From Methylomonas sp. ZR1 (GTDB taxonomy: Bacteria; Pseudomonadota; Gammaproteobacteria; Methylococcales; Methylomonadaceae): a DNA stretch of 64,000 bases. A program made the position numbers and the translations under genes. The stretch is from positions 3,720,001 to 3,784,000 of the forward strand of contig NZ_RCST01000001.1 of the NCBI RefSeq assembly GCF_013141865.1. Direction: 5' to 3'. Below, piece after piece: positions 16,737 to 25,948 of this stretch. Numbering within the stretch: the stretch's first letter is position 1; each line of letters starts with the position of its first letter. A model generated the notes under the pieces. It saw only the letters and a list, made by a program, of their open reading frames with translations. It was not told the DNA's origin and made no database searches.

Positions 16737-17330
16737 TTATAGACTGCCTTTAGTGGAAGGCATGATACCGGCCATCCGCTCGTCATGGCTGATCGCCATC
16801 CTGACGGCCCGGCCGAATGCCTTGAATACGGTTTCGGCAATATGATGCGGATTGCCGCCCTTGATATTATCGATATGCAAGGTCACGCCGGCATGATTCA
16901 CAAAACCTTGAAAAAACTCTTTAAACAAATCCACGTCGAAATTACCGATGAACGCGCGTTTGAATTCCACTTGATAGAACAAGCCCGGACGGCCGGAGAA
17001 ATCTACCACCACCCGCGATAACGATTCATCCAGCGGGCAATAAGCGTGGCCGTAACGGTAAATGCCTTTTTTATCGCCCAGTGCTTTGGCAAAGGCTTGA
17101 CCGAGCGTAATGCCGATGTCTTCCACGCTGTGATGGGCATCAATGTGCAGGTCGCCGTGCGAGACAACCTCTATGTCTATCAAGCCGTGCCGGGCTATCT
17201 GATCCAGCATGTGGTCCAAAAACGGCAAACCGGTGGTAAACGAAGCCGAGCCGTTACCGTCGAGATTAATGGAAACTTTGATCTGGGTTTCGAGCGTATT
17301 GCGCTCAACCTGGGCGGTGCGTGGGTTCAT
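16737..17330 (-). CDS. hisB: Imidazoleglycerol-phosphate dehydratase
   Basis: A 197-residue manganese enzyme for the sixth histidine step, in the single-function form without the N-terminal phosphatase of enterobacterial HisB. Metal-binding motifs [32 protein letters not shown] and [17 protein letters not shown] are complete. It is the first his gene of the string here; hisG, hisD and hisC are not in the window. The pepN stop lies 49 bp upstream on the same strand. Confidence 0.97.
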   Translation of the reverse strand: MNPRTAQVERNTLETQIKVSINLDGNGSASFTTGLPFLDHMLDQIARHGLIDIEVVSHGDLHIDAHHSVEDIGITLGQAFAKALGDKKGIYRYGHAYCPLDESLSRVVVDFSGRPGLFYQVEFKRAFIGNFDVDLFKEFFQGFVNHAGVTLHIDNIKGGNPHHIAETVFKAFGRAVRMAISHDERMAGIMPSTKGSL

Positions 17331-17379
17331 GCTTGATGCGGATGGCTTATTTCGGCGCTAGTTTACGTGATTGTGACAA

Positions 17380-20025
17380 CTACGCCAAACTCTTGCTGGC
17401 GATCTCATAGACATCCTTGGACAGATGCTCGGTAGCGACGATACGCTGTAATTGCTGTTTCATCAAGCCCTGCCGGGCTGCGTCATAACGCCGCCATTGC
17501 GCCAATCCGGTTACCATCCGCGAGGCGATTTGCGGATTGAGGGTATTTAGCGCCAACACTTGGTCGGCCAGGAAGCGGTAGCCCTCGCCGTTAATGGCAT
17601 GGAAATGCAGTGGATTGGCCTGGCTGAAGGCGCCAATCAATGAGCGCACGCGGTTGGGCGTTTTCATATCAAAAGCCGGATGTTTCATCAAGGCCTGCAC
17701 GGTGGCAAAGGTGTTGGGCATGCTGCTTGTAGCTTGCAAGGTAAACCATTTGTCGATGACCAGCGCTTCTTGCCGCCATTGTACGTAAAAACTATCCAGA
17801 CTTCTGGCCTTGGCCGGATGGTTACTGTTGACGATAGCCGACAACGCCGCCAACTGATCGGTCATATTCCGGGCGCTGTAAAATTGCTGCTCGGCAATAT
17901 GATAAACGTCCGCATTTTCCAGCTTGCTCAAATAACTCAAACAGGCATTTTTCAAGCGCCGCCGCCCCACCGCTCCGGCATCGAAACTACCGGATTCGTC
18001 GCGGTGATGTTGCACATACAGTTGCTTAAACTCGGTTTGCAATTGCTCGGCCAGAGTTTTTTTCACAAATTCGCGGGCTTGATGAATGGCTTCAACATCA
18101 ATAACAGCCATCTGCCCGGACAAATAACTTTCTTCCGGCAGCGCCAACAACAGCGCTTGATAAGACAAATCACCGCCGCTATCGGTCAACACGCTGCGAT
18201 AGGCATCGACAATAACCGGCTCCAACTGCAAAGGCCGGCCCAACTCAATCGCGTCGATCAACTTGAAAATCACCTGCACAGCCAGTTGCTGTCCCGCTTC
18301 CCAGCGGTTAAAGGTATCGCTGTCGTGCCGCAGCAGAAACGCCAATTCGTCCAGGCTACGCTCCATTTTTAGCGTGACCGGCGCCGAAAAACCTCTTAGC
18401 AGCGACACAACCGGCGGCTGCGGCAGCTGAGCAAAGCTAAAGGTTTGCTCAGCTTCGGTGACATTCAACGTGATTTCCGCCTGACTGGAATCGTTGTAAT
18501 GAATCTGCGCAGCCGAACCGTCGGCAGCCAGCAAACCCAGCTTCACCGGGATATGTAGCGGCGCTTTCACCGGTTGATTAGGCGTAGGCGGACAATTTTG
18601 TTGAATGGTCAAATGCAGTTGTTGAGATTTGGAATCGTATTGCTGGCTCACCATCAACACCGGCGTACCGGCTTGCGAATACCAAAGTCGAAACTGCTTC
18701 AACTCCACGCCGTTGGCGTCTTCCAGCGCCTTGACAAAATCCTCGCAAGTCACCGCCTGGCCGTCATGGCGTTGAAAATATAAATCACAGCCTTTTCTGA
18801 AACCAGCCGCGCCCAGCAAGGTGTGCAGCATCCGCACTACTTCCGCGCCTTTTTCATAGACGGTTAGCGTGTAGAAATTGTTGATTTCGATATAGGCTTC
18901 CGGACGAATCGGATGCGCCAACGGGCCGGCATCTTCGGCAAACTGCCGCGTGCGCAAGGCGTTGACATCTTCTATGCGTTTTACGGCCGGCGAAGTCCGA
19001 TCACCGCTGAATTGCTGGTCGCGAAATACGGTAAAACCTTCTTTCAAACTCAATTGAAACCAGTCGCGGCAAGTCACCCGGTTCCCGGACCAGTTGTGAA
19101 AATACTCGTGGCCGATTACGCCTTCGATGTGTTCGTAATCGCTGTCGGTGGCGGTGTCGGGCCGGGCCAGCACGAATTTGGTGTTGAATACGTTCAAGCC
19201 TTTGTTTTCCATCGCGCCCATATTGAAATGGTCGACCGCGACGATCATGTACAAATCCAGGTCGTATTCCAAACCGTAAGTTTCTTCATCCCAACGCATG
19301 GCGTTTTTTAAAGACTGCATGGCGTGCGCGCATTTGTCGACGTTATGCTGCTCGACGAATATCTCCAACGCGATACGGCGACCGCTCATCGTGATGAACT
19401 CGTCAGCCACGCACTCCAGTTGTCCTGCCACCAGCGCAAACAAATAGCAAGGCTTGGCGAAGGGATCTTCCCAACTCACCCAATGCCGGTTGTTTTCCAA
19501 ATCACCGCTGCCGGTTTTATTTCCGTTGGACAGCAAGACCGGATATTTGCTCTTATCGCCAGTCAACGTGGTTTTAAAACGGCTCATCACATCCGGCCGG
19601 TCCAAAAACCAGGTGATTTTCCGAAAACCCTGCGCCTCGCATTGCGTACACAGCATGCTGCTGGACAAGTACAACCCTTCCAGCGCGGTATTGGCTTGGG
19701 GATTGATGACATTTTCGATGACGATTTGAAACGGCCTATCCTGCGGCACTTCATGCACGACCAAGGCTTCCTCGCCCAGTGCATACTGGTTTTGCTCCAG
19801 AGCCTGGCCGTCTATCGCGATACTCACCAACTGCAATTCCTCGCCGAGCAAGGTTAATGCGGTACTGCTGTCTTGGCTTTGCGGATTGCGGCGTAAATTC
19901 AAGGTTGAGCGGACCTGAGTGTGTTGCTCGTCCAAGTCGAAATTCAGTTCAATCTGCTCGATCAGATACTCGGGCGGGGTATAGTCTTTCAGGAAAACCG
20001 TTTGCGGGCTTGCATCGCGCATCAT
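17380..20025 (-). CDS. pepN: Aminopeptidase N (M1 family)
   Basis: An 881-residue zinc aminopeptidase, about the normal length. The exopeptidase motif GAMENKGLNVFN lies near residue 262. The zinc site is HEYFHNWSGNRVTCRDWFQL with the downstream Glu in LKEG (about residues 298-321). The C-terminal half is the helical domain of the PepN group. The protein has no signal peptide and should act in the cytoplasm on peptides. Its ATG directly abuts the psiE stop, so moaB, DUF423, psiE and pepN appear to be one transcript. A second in-frame ATG is the next codon. Confidence 0.97.
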   Translation of the reverse strand: MMRDASPQTVFLKDYTPPEYLIEQIELNFDLDEQHTQVRSTLNLRRNPQSQDSSTALTLLGEELQLVSIAIDGQALEQNQYALGEEALVVHEVPQDRPFQIVIENVINPQANTALEGLYLSSSMLCTQCEAQGFRKITWFLDRPDVMSRFKTTLTGDKSKYPVLLSNGNKTGSGDLENNRHWVSWEDPFAKPCYLFALVAGQLECVADEFITMSGRRIALEIFVEQHNVDKCAHAMQSLKNAMRWDEETYGLEYDLDLYMIVAVDHFNMGAMENKGLNVFNTKFVLARPDTATDSDYEHIEGVIGHEYFHNWSGNRVTCRDWFQLSLKEGFTVFRDQQFSGDRTSPAVKRIEDVNALRTRQFAEDAGPLAHPIRPEAYIEINNFYTLTVYEKGAEVVRMLHTLLGAAGFRKGCDLYFQRHDGQAVTCEDFVKALEDANGVELKQFRLWYSQAGTPVLMVSQQYDSKSQQLHLTIQQNCPPTPNQPVKAPLHIPVKLGLLAADGSAAQIHYNDSSQAEITLNVTEAEQTFSFAQLPQPPVVSLLRGFSAPVTLKMERSLDELAFLLRHDSDTFNRWEAGQQLAVQVIFKLIDAIELGRPLQLEPVIVDAYRSVLTDSGGDLSYQALLLALPEESYLSGQMAVIDVEAIHQAREFVKKTLAEQLQTEFKQLYVQHHRDESGSFDAGAVGRRRLKNACLSYLSKLENADVYHIAEQQFYSARNMTDQLAALSAIVNSNHPAKARSLDSFYVQWRQEALVIDKWFTLQATSSMPNTFATVQALMKHPAFDMKTPNRVRSLIGAFSQANPLHFHAINGEGYRFLADQVLALNTLNPQIASRMVTGLAQWRRYDAARQGLMKQQLQRIVATEHLSKDVYEIASKSLA

Positions 20026-20574
20026 TTATCGCTCGTCTTGTTTGACAGGTTGTGGCGGTTTATAAGAAATCAGCCAGTAAGTAAGACCCAGCGCCACGAT
20101 GACCGCAGCGATAGCCGTAATATAAGCCGGATCCAAATCCTTGAAATCCAGCATGATGACTTTTCGGGCCACGGCCATCAAAGCCGTGGCTATGACCATT
20201 TTAATCGGTAGCGTATCGTGTTTGATGTACAGCGTGATGTTGATAAATATCTCTATCGCGATCAACACCGCCATGAACGAACCAAAAATCACCAGTATGT
20301 CGGACACCGTCAGCATCAAAAACGGCGCTGCGACCACACGCTGATACATCACATAGCCCACATCAGCCACGCCCCACAAAATCACCAACACCATCAGCAC
20401 CGCCAATATTCTGACCGCGAAATGAATGACCGCGTGCAGGACTTTGAGCATGGCATCTTCCGGAATCGGCGGTACTTTTACTTCGTGGCCTTCCTCGCGC
20501 AAATTGCGGTTAGCGCTGGGCCGGGAAGATGCCGGTGGCGGCACGGAAGGTCGAACGGGCGGTTTACTGTCCAT
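20026..20574 (-). CDS. psiE: PsiE-family membrane protein
   Basis: A 182-residue inner-membrane protein. The first ~45 residues are Pro- and Ser-rich and cytoplasmic-looking. Four hydrophobic segments follow, with the PsiE pattern (LTVSDILVIFGSFMAVLIAI, INITLYIKHDTLPIKM, and ARKVIMLDF). PsiE was named for induction by phosphate starvation in E. coli; its molecular role is not known. Start and stop abut the neighbouring genes without gaps. Confidence 0.85.
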   Translation of the reverse strand: MDSKPPVRPSVPPPASSRPSANRNLREEGHEVKVPPIPEDAMLKVLHAVIHFAVRILAVLMVLVILWGVADVGYVMYQRVVAAPFLMLTVSDILVIFGSFMAVLIAIEIFINITLYIKHDTLPIKMVIATALMAVARKVIMLDFKDLDPAYITAIAAVIVALGLTYWLISYKPPQPVKQDER

Positions 20575-20946
20575 CTACAACTCCTGGTTTTTCTGCCAAG
20601 CCAAATAAGCCAACAAGGCCCATGCGGCTAAAAAAGCCAGGCCGCCCAACGGCGTGATCATACCCAGCCAACCGATATTCAATATCGCCAGTAAGTATAG
20701 ACTGCCGGAAAACAGCACAATGCCCGCCACCAAACACCAGCCGGCCCAGCGCAGCAATTTATGTTCCGGTAACACTGCGATCAAAGCCAGAACCAACACA
20801 TGCCACATCTGGTAGCTTACCGCGGTTTTGTAAACATCCAGCAGATGCTCGGATAATAAATGCTTCAAGCCGTGCGCACCGAACGCGCCCATCGCTACGC
20901 CGATAAAACCGCCAACCGCGGCCAGAAACAAAAAAGGCGGACGCAT
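20575..20946 (-). CDS. DUF423 (YgdD-type) inner-membrane protein
   Basis: A 123-residue protein with four hydrophobic segments. It begins with the family hallmark FLAAVGGFIGVAMGAFGAHGLKHLL and contains YKTAVSYQMWHVLVLAL and TPLGGLAFLAAWALLAY. The function of the family is unknown. The start codon overlaps the moaB stop by one base and its stop abuts psiE. Confidence 0.9.
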   Translation of the reverse strand: MRPPFLFLAAVGGFIGVAMGAFGAHGLKHLLSEHLLDVYKTAVSYQMWHVLVLALIAVLPEHKLLRWAGWCLVAGIVLFSGSLYLLAILNIGWLGMITPLGGLAFLAAWALLAYLAWQKNQEL

Positions 20947-21467
20947 TATTTCTCCAGCAGGCGCGGCATCAGTTGCACCAGATTACACGGCCGGGTGCGG
21001 TAATCCAATTGTTCCTTGATTAAGGAATCCCAGGCAGTCCGGCAAGCACCGGACGAACCGGGCACGCAGAAAATATAAGTGGCGTTGGCCACGCCGGCGA
21101 TAGCCCGCGATTGCATCGTCGAGCTTTTGATGTCCTGGTAGGAAATCGTCCGAAACACTTCGCCAAAGCCATCCAATACTTTATCCAACAGCGGTTGAAT
21201 CGCTTCCGGCGTACCGTCGCGGCCCGTCACGCCGGTGCCGCCGGTGGTGATAACCGCATTGACCTGCGGATCGGCGATCCATTGACTGACGGCGGCGCGG
21301 ATTTGGTAAATATCATCGGGAACGATTTTTTTGTCGATCAAGTTATGCCCGGCCGCAGTCAAACCGGTGACCAAGGTTTGCCCGGATACGTCGTCCAGTT
21401 CGGTACGAGTATCGGAGACAGTCAATACGGCGATATTAATCGGAATAAACTCTCGGGCTTGGCTCAC
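20946..21467 (-). CDS. moaB: Molybdenum cofactor biosynthesis protein B
   Basis: A 173-residue MoaB/MogA-fold protein that acts on molybdopterin in cofactor synthesis. Motifs are VLTVSDTRTELDDVSGQTL, AVITTGGTGVTGRDGTPEAI and FCVPGSSGACRTAWDSL. It heads a four-gene minus-strand string (moaB-DUF423-psiE-pepN). Other moa genes are not nearby. Confidence 0.95.
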   Translation of the reverse strand: MSQAREFIPINIAVLTVSDTRTELDDVSGQTLVTGLTAAGHNLIDKKIVPDDIYQIRAAVSQWIADPQVNAVITTGGTGVTGRDGTPEAIQPLLDKVLDGFGEVFRTISYQDIKSSTMQSRAIAGVANATYIFCVPGSSGACRTAWDSLIKEQLDYRTRPCNLVQLMPRLLEK

Positions 21468-21621
21468 AGTGCGGCTCCAGATAAAGGCTACCGCATTCTA
21501 TGTAAAGCGCCGCCGGACAAGCAAGCATTGTTTAATTCAACGGCTGTCATACCGGCTTAACCGATAATGCCGTAAACTCCGGATATTGATTCCAATTCAG
21601 TTAGCTGCCGCCCCCTCGATC

Positions 21622-22707
21622 ATGCCTATCCAGATTTCCCGTTACGAAAAAATCGCCAGTCTGGCGGCCTTGTGCCTGCTGCTGTTTGCCTGTTATCAGG
21701 TATTAAAACCGTTTATTTTCGATTTGTTGTGGGCGGCCATTCTGTGTTTTGTCACCTGGCCGCTGTATCTGCGTTTGCGCGATTGGAAGCTGACTTCCAA
21801 CTGGGCGGCCACTGCCATGGTCCTGCCGATAGGCATATTGCTGCTAACGCCGTTCGTCGCCGCCACGCTGACATTTACCGAAGATATTAACCACTTGCTG
21901 CAGTGGCTTAATCAAAGCCGGCATGTGTGGCCGGAACCTCCGGCTTGGCTGCAATCGTTGCCCTTAGTCGGCGACAACGCTGTCTCGGCCTGGCAGAGTG
22001 TCGGCGAAGACTCCAGCCGCCTCGTCAATCTGGCCCGGCAATATGCGCTGGGCGCCAGTAGCTGGTTGCTGCAACAAGGCATTGGCTTGGCCGGCGAACT
22101 GATGCATATGGGCCTGGCTATTTTGGTGCTATTTTTTTTCTATCGCGACGGCGAACACGTTGCTCAGCATGTGGTGATTGGCGTCGAACGCTTGGCCGGC
22201 GAGCGCACCCAGCGCATCCTGCATATCGTCCGCTCCAGTCTGAGGGCGGTGGTATACGGCATCCTCGGCACCGCGCTGGTACAAGCACTGGCTTCCATCC
22301 TGGGCTTTGTGATTGCCGGCGTGCCTTACGCCTTTGTGCTAGGCGTCATCGCCTTCTTTTCGATGATTATCCCTGCGGCCGGCACGGTGATTTGGCTGCC
22401 CATCGCCCTGTGGTTGTTAGCTGAAGGCGAGACCGGCTGGGCGGTTTTTATCGCATTGTGGTTTTTGCTGTTCGTCGGCACCATCGACAACTGGCTGCGG
22501 CCGATTTTGATCAGCCGGGAAGTGGAATTGCCGTTCGTGTTGATCGTGTTCGGCATCTTCGGTGGGCTGTTAGCGTTTGGCTTTATCGGCGTATTTATCG
22601 GCCCGACCCTACTGGCCACCAGCTATGCCTTGGTGCTGGACTGGCTGATTCGCAATGAACAGCAGGAGCTGGACAGCCAAGCGAACACTGAAGGTAAAGA
22701 CTGCTAA
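21622..22707 (+). CDS. AI-2E family (YdiK-type) membrane transporter
   Basis: A 361-residue inner-membrane protein of the AI-2 exporter family (PF01594). It has paired hydrophobic segments at the N-terminus, a soluble helical region near residues 90-150 and a C-terminal cluster of membrane helices with LGVIAFFSMIIPAAGTVIWL and FGGLLAFGFIGVFIGPTLLA. Family members include autoinducer-2 exporters and Na+/H+ antiporters, so the substrate is open. I start at the ATG at 21622; the frame extends to an ATT at 21586, unlikely as a start. No obvious ribosome binding site. Confidence 0.85.
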   Translation: MPIQISRYEKIASLAALCLLLFACYQVLKPFIFDLLWAAILCFVTWPLYLRLRDWKLTSNWAATAMVLPIGILLLTPFVAATLTFTEDINHLLQWLNQSRHVWPEPPAWLQSLPLVGDNAVSAWQSVGEDSSRLVNLARQYALGASSWLLQQGIGLAGELMHMGLAILVLFFFYRDGEHVAQHVVIGVERLAGERTQRILHIVRSSLRAVVYGILGTALVQALASILGFVIAGVPYAFVLGVIAFFSMIIPAAGTVIWLPIALWLLAEGETGWAVFIALWFLLFVGTIDNWLRPILISREVELPFVLIVFGIFGGLLAFGFIGVFIGPTLLATSYALVLDWLIRNEQQELDSQANTEGKDC

Positions 22708-22832
22708 ATACCCGCTGTCAGTTTGATTTGCCGAGTAACGCCGTCCGCTTGCTCAATTGCCGAAAATCCATCGAAAAAATACAGCATTGTGGCCCAAGGT
22801 TTGCTAGCAATCGTGGAGGAGGATAAACAACC

Positions 22833-23198
22833 ATGTCGGTGAAACACCCATTTGCCATCTGCCCTGCTCAACAAGTTCCCGAGCTCGGCAAATTTCCGTT
22901 TGAACTGCTCTATCGCGGCTCGCCACGCGCTGCGGTTCTGGTGCGTTTCCAAGGTGAGGTATACGCTTATCTGAACCAATGCGTCCACATGCCTAGGGCA
23001 TTGGATTGTGAGAACAGCAACATTTTCGACGAATCGGGACGCTATTTGCAGTGTTCCATGCACAGTATTTGCTATGACCCGATCAGCGGCGAGTCTTTAA
23101 GCGAAATTTGCCTGGGCAAAAAACTGACCGCGCTGAAAGTCAAAGAACAAGACGACTGGATTTACTTAGTGGATAAAAGAGCCGCGATTACCGGTTGA
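22833..23198 (+). CDS. Rieske-type [2Fe-2S] protein
   Basis: A 121-residue soluble Rieske ferredoxin. Cluster ligands lie in NQCVHMPRALD (Cys-x-His) and LQCSMHSICYDP (Cys-x2-His). An excellent ribosome binding site (GGAGGA) precedes the ATG. Such small Rieske proteins donate electrons to oxygenases or nitrite-type reductases, but no such partner gene is adjacent. A hairpin follows the stop. Confidence 0.88.
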   Translation: MSVKHPFAICPAQQVPELGKFPFELLYRGSPRAAVLVRFQGEVYAYLNQCVHMPRALDCENSNIFDESGRYLQCSMHSICYDPISGESLSEICLGKKLTALKVKEQDDWIYLVDKRAAITG

Positions 23199-23209
23199 GG
23201 CTTTGGCCC

Positions 23210-23234
23210 GGGGCGAAACAATAAGCATCGCCCC
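23210..23234 (+). terminator. Possible terminator after the Rieske gene
   Basis: GGGGCGA (23210-23216) and TCGCCCC (23228-23234) form a 7-bp stem, followed by a T-containing stretch (ATTTACTTT) rather than a clean run of T. It lies between convergent genes. Confidence 0.45.
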
Positions 23235-23274
23235 ATTTACTTTCAGACGGTTTGCGCCGCAAACCCATCCGATC

Positions 23275-23742
23275 TTAGCCGTGCGCGGCGCCTTCCTTGA
23301 TTTGTTGTTCCAGCTTTTCGTGCGCGCGTTCCAACTTGGCAAACACTCTTAAAATATCGGTAGCGGACAATATGCCTACCAGTTTGTCTTTTTCCACCAC
23401 CGGCAGCGCGCCGACGCGGTGTTCCGCCATCATCGCCGCCGCTTCCGACGCAGGCGTTTCCGGGGTCACGGTATAAACGCCGCGATGCATGATGTGCACG
23501 ACTTTTTGCGTGACCACATGCAATTGGGTGCTGTCTTTACTAGCTTCCACCGCATTGGAATTACTTTTGGGGCCCAAGGCTTTATATAAATCCCGGTCGG
23601 AAACGATACCGACCAATTTGCCTTTTTCAACGACAGGCAGGTGGCGGATTTTCTCGTAATGGATCAAAAAGAACACGCGATCGATCAGATCGTGAGGTTC
23701 GACGGTAAATACCTTGGTGGTCATTAACTCTGCTACGCGCAT
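23275..23742 (-). CDS. CBS-domain protein
   Basis: A 155-residue protein made of two CBS domains (about 1-60 and 78-135): VAELMTTKVFTVEPHDLIDR then VVEKGKLVGIVSDRDLYKAL, and HIMHRGVYTVTPETPASEAA then VVEKDKLVGILSATDILRVF. CBS pairs bind adenine nucleotides and act as energy or ligand sensors. No effector domain is fused, so it probably regulates a partner protein; the AcuB-type and IMP-dehydrogenase-related stand-alone modules look similar. Confidence 0.9.
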   Translation of the reverse strand: MRVAELMTTKVFTVEPHDLIDRVFFLIHYEKIRHLPVVEKGKLVGIVSDRDLYKALGPKSNSNAVEASKDSTQLHVVTQKVVHIMHRGVYTVTPETPASEAAAMMAEHRVGALPVVEKDKLVGILSATDILRVFAKLERAHEKLEQQIKEGAAHG

Positions 23743-23906
23743 GCTGTTTCTCCCATAAAAATGTCTGTATAAAAGTAAGTAAATTCTGACGCAATAGTGC
23801 CACTATAGCCAGGCAAAATTAAGAAATACGCTGCTTGATGGCTGCACACAACCATTCATTCGCGAAGCACGGCCGTGAATCCTTCGCCCGCGGCACTTGG
23901 ATCGAC

Positions 23907-24410
23907 TCAATAAATCGCCCGACCCAAATCCAGACAGGTCAGATAAAGCCGCATATCAAATTCCCATTGGTGATAGTCCGGCGCCATGTGCTCGCATAAT
24001 TTGTAAAAAGCCTTGTTATGCTGTTTTTCACGTAGATGCGCGAGCTCATGAACGACGATCATCTGCAAAAACTCCGGCGGCGCAATTTTAAAGATCGCAC
24101 CGATACGAATTTCATTTTTTGCTTTTAAATTGCCGCCCTGCACCCGCGAGACCGCGGAATGTAAGCCCAAGGCCTGATGCAAGACATCGATTTTGTCGTC
24201 GTAAACAACTTTACTGAGAGGGCTGGATTGCCGCAGAAATTGATTTTTAAGATCCATCGTGTAGACATAAAGCGCTTTGTCGGTCTTTATATCATGCGGC
24301 CGGGGGTATTTTTTCAGCAGCAACTCGGGCAGTTTGTCGCTGTCGATCAGCGCATGCACTTGCACCGTGATGGCAGGCGCATAGCCAGCCAGGTATTTTA
24401 ACGGGCGCAC
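23907..24410 (-). CDS. ygjP: YgjP-like zinc metallopeptidase (M48/DUF45)
   Basis: A 167-residue protein resembling E. coli YgjP over its length. The zinc-binding HELAH is in IVVHELAHLREKQHNKAF (about residue 126), followed by DYHQWEFDMRLYL. It starts with a GTG (24410) without a good ribosome binding site; the N-terminus LKYLAGYAPAITVQVHALI still aligns with the family. Function is uncertain: the fold is that of a small metallopeptidase. Confidence 0.85.
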   Translation of the reverse strand: MRPLKYLAGYAPAITVQVHALIDSDKLPELLLKKYPRPHDIKTDKALYVYTMDLKNQFLRQSSPLSKVVYDDKIDVLHQALGLHSAVSRVQGGNLKAKNEIRIGAIFKIAPPEFLQMIVVHELAHLREKQHNKAFYKLCEHMAPDYHQWEFDMRLYLTCLDLGRAIY

Positions 24411-24435
24411 AAGCTAAAACCACGCACCGCTTGCT

Positions 24436-24711
24436 TCAATCCCATGGCGGCTCGTCTCCGTCATAGGCTACGAAGTTTTTATCGCTTGACCGGGTTGTGC
24501 CGCCGACGACACTGTCGGCTTTTGAATTTTTCGCCTCGCCGTTGGGCAATTGCCCAAGCCCGGACTCCACCTGCCATTTGGCAAACAGCGCCACGTCTTT
24601 ATTGGCGGGGACATACCATTTCTTGACAGCCGCATCCCACCTGGCGCCAAGCGCTTTCGCCGCATCCTTTTCGGCATAGGGTACATTCAGATAAGTTTTC
24701 GCGTCAGCCAT
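24436..24711 (-). CDS. DUF5710-domain protein
   Basis: A 91-residue protein. The first half is a DUF5710 module (KTYLNVPYAEKDAAKALGAR, then WDAAVKKWYVP), a short fold often attached to DNA primases or nucleic-acid enzymes. The second half is polar and low in structure. It stands alone here. Function unknown; a nucleic-acid-binding role would be a guess from the domain's company elsewhere. Confidence 0.8.
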   Translation of the reverse strand: MADAKTYLNVPYAEKDAAKALGARWDAAVKKWYVPANKDVALFAKWQVESGLGQLPNGEAKNSKADSVVGGTTRSSDKNFVAYDGDEPPWD

Positions 24712-24866
24712 TTACCGTAGCCGGTCAAAGTTTAATTGCATCGCAATATTGTAAAACATTGCTTATGCAAGTGGTTCGGATAATCCGATCTTACCCAGGA
24801 AACCTAACGCTGAACGCATTTATCAAAACATCTGCCGGTTCGGCTACACCGCAGAACAATCCAGTC

Positions 24867-25016
24867 CTACGGTTTTTTGCGGCTCGAACCCATAGTACTG
24901 GCAAAAGTGGTCGCCGCGAACAAGGCCGAGGAAACAATAAAATCGCCCGAAATAAACTCGATAACGCCGGTCACAAACACCAGCCCGATCAAAATGTCTT
25001 TATGTAAGCGTTTCAT
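24867..25016 (-). CDS. Small membrane protein, 49 residues
   Basis: A short minus-strand frame starting MKRLHKDILIGLVFVTGVIE, with a hydrophobic segment at about 8-20 and a second, weaker one at about 24-38 (GDFIVSSALFAATTFA), ending in the basic GSSRKKP. A partial ribosome binding site (GGGAAG) lies 6 bases before the ATG. No family recognised. Positive N-terminus, membrane segments and ribosome binding site support a real gene in an otherwise empty 440-bp gap. Confidence 0.5.
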   Translation of the reverse strand: MKRLHKDILIGLVFVTGVIEFISGDFIVSSALFAATTFASTMGSSRKKP

Positions 25017-25122
25017 GGTCGCTTCCCGAAGTAATTAAGGCATTTAGACTATATGCCCGCCCACATTAATTAACAATGACACTAAAAACACATTGATTAA
25101 TCGCTAAAAGGAAACAACCCAA

Positions 25123-25150
25123 TAAGCCAAACCGCAAGCCGGTTTACCTC
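25123..25150 (-). terminator. Possible terminator after the sterol desaturase-like gene
   Basis: AAACCG (25129-25134) and CGGTTT (25140-25145), extendable with AAGCC/GGCTT arms, form a hairpin just downstream of the minus-strand stop. The following T-rich stretch is interrupted, so strength is uncertain. Confidence 0.4.
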
Positions 25151-25153
25151 GGC

Positions 25154-25948
25154 TTATCGACTGCGTAGACGGCGAAACGGCAGCATCAACAGGCCGACAA
25201 ATCCCATTTGGTTACTATCTTGAAACTCGGACAAACCTATCATCATGGCAGTCTGTGCTTCGCGCGCTTGTGGACAATAGGTTTTGAACAATCTATCCCA
25301 GCATGACAGCGAGAAGCCGTAGTTGCTGTCGGTTTCCGGTTGAAATGCCGAGTGATGAATGCGGTGCATGTCGGGTGTCACTATCAAATAGCGCAAGCCG
25401 CGCTCCAGCGCAGGCGGCAAGCCGACATTACCGTGATTGAATAACGCGCAACCGTTCAATATCACTTCAAAAGCGATCACCGCGAGCGGATCGGCGCCGA
25501 GTAACACCACCAGCGCGACCTTATAAAGCATCGACAGCATGATCTCCAAAGGATGAAAGCGCACGGCAGTCGTCGTATCGAAATCCATATCGCTATGGTG
25601 CACCTGATGCAGCCGCCAGAACCAGCGCCAGCGATGGGCGGCGATATGTTGAGCGTAAATGGCCAGATCCAGCAGCAGCAAACTCAGTGTTATTGACAGC
25701 CAATTCGGCACCGACAACGTATTGAATACGCCGATTTGTTGCTCGGCAGCCCAGTTCGCCGCCAGCCAGGCCGCGGCACCGATGCTGAGCCGCATCACGC
25801 CGACATTCAGAATCGCCAAACCCAAATTGACCGGCCAACGGCGGCGGCGCTTTGCGGCCAATCGCCGCTTGGGCCGCAGCCACTCCCAAGCCGCCATTAG
25901 CAAAAATATCCCCAAAAACACGCCCAAGCGCACCATTGCTTCCATCAC
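25154..25948 (-). CDS. Sterol desaturase / fatty acid hydroxylase superfamily protein
   Basis: A 264-residue membrane di-iron enzyme. Histidine boxes: AQHIAAHRWRWFWRLHQVHH (HxxxH and HxxHH, about residues 100-119) and TPDMHRIHHSAFQ (about 192-204), with a further His in FNHGN. Four or more membrane segments precede and surround them. The family hydroxylates or desaturates lipids, sterols and carotenoids; methanotrophs make sterols or hopanoids, but the substrate is not determined here. The start overlaps the upstream glycosyltransferase stop by 4 bp. Confidence 0.87.
   Translation of the reverse strand: MMEAMVRLGVFLGIFLLMAAWEWLRPKRRLAAKRRRRWPVNLGLAILNVGVMRLSIGAAAWLAANWAAEQQIGVFNTLSVPNWLSITLSLLLLDLAIYAQHIAAHRWRWFWRLHQVHHSDMDFDTTTAVRFHPLEIMLSMLYKVALVVLLGADPLAVIAFEVILNGCALFNHGNVGLPPALERGLRYLIVTPDMHRIHHSAFQPETDSNYGFSLSCWDRLFKTYCPQAREAQTAMMIGLSEFQDSNQMGFVGLLMLPFRRLRSR

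Noticed and set aside
22704..23063. 119-residue minus-strand frame against the Rieske gene
   Set aside because: Lies antisense to a gene with a strong ribosome binding site and complete cluster motifs.
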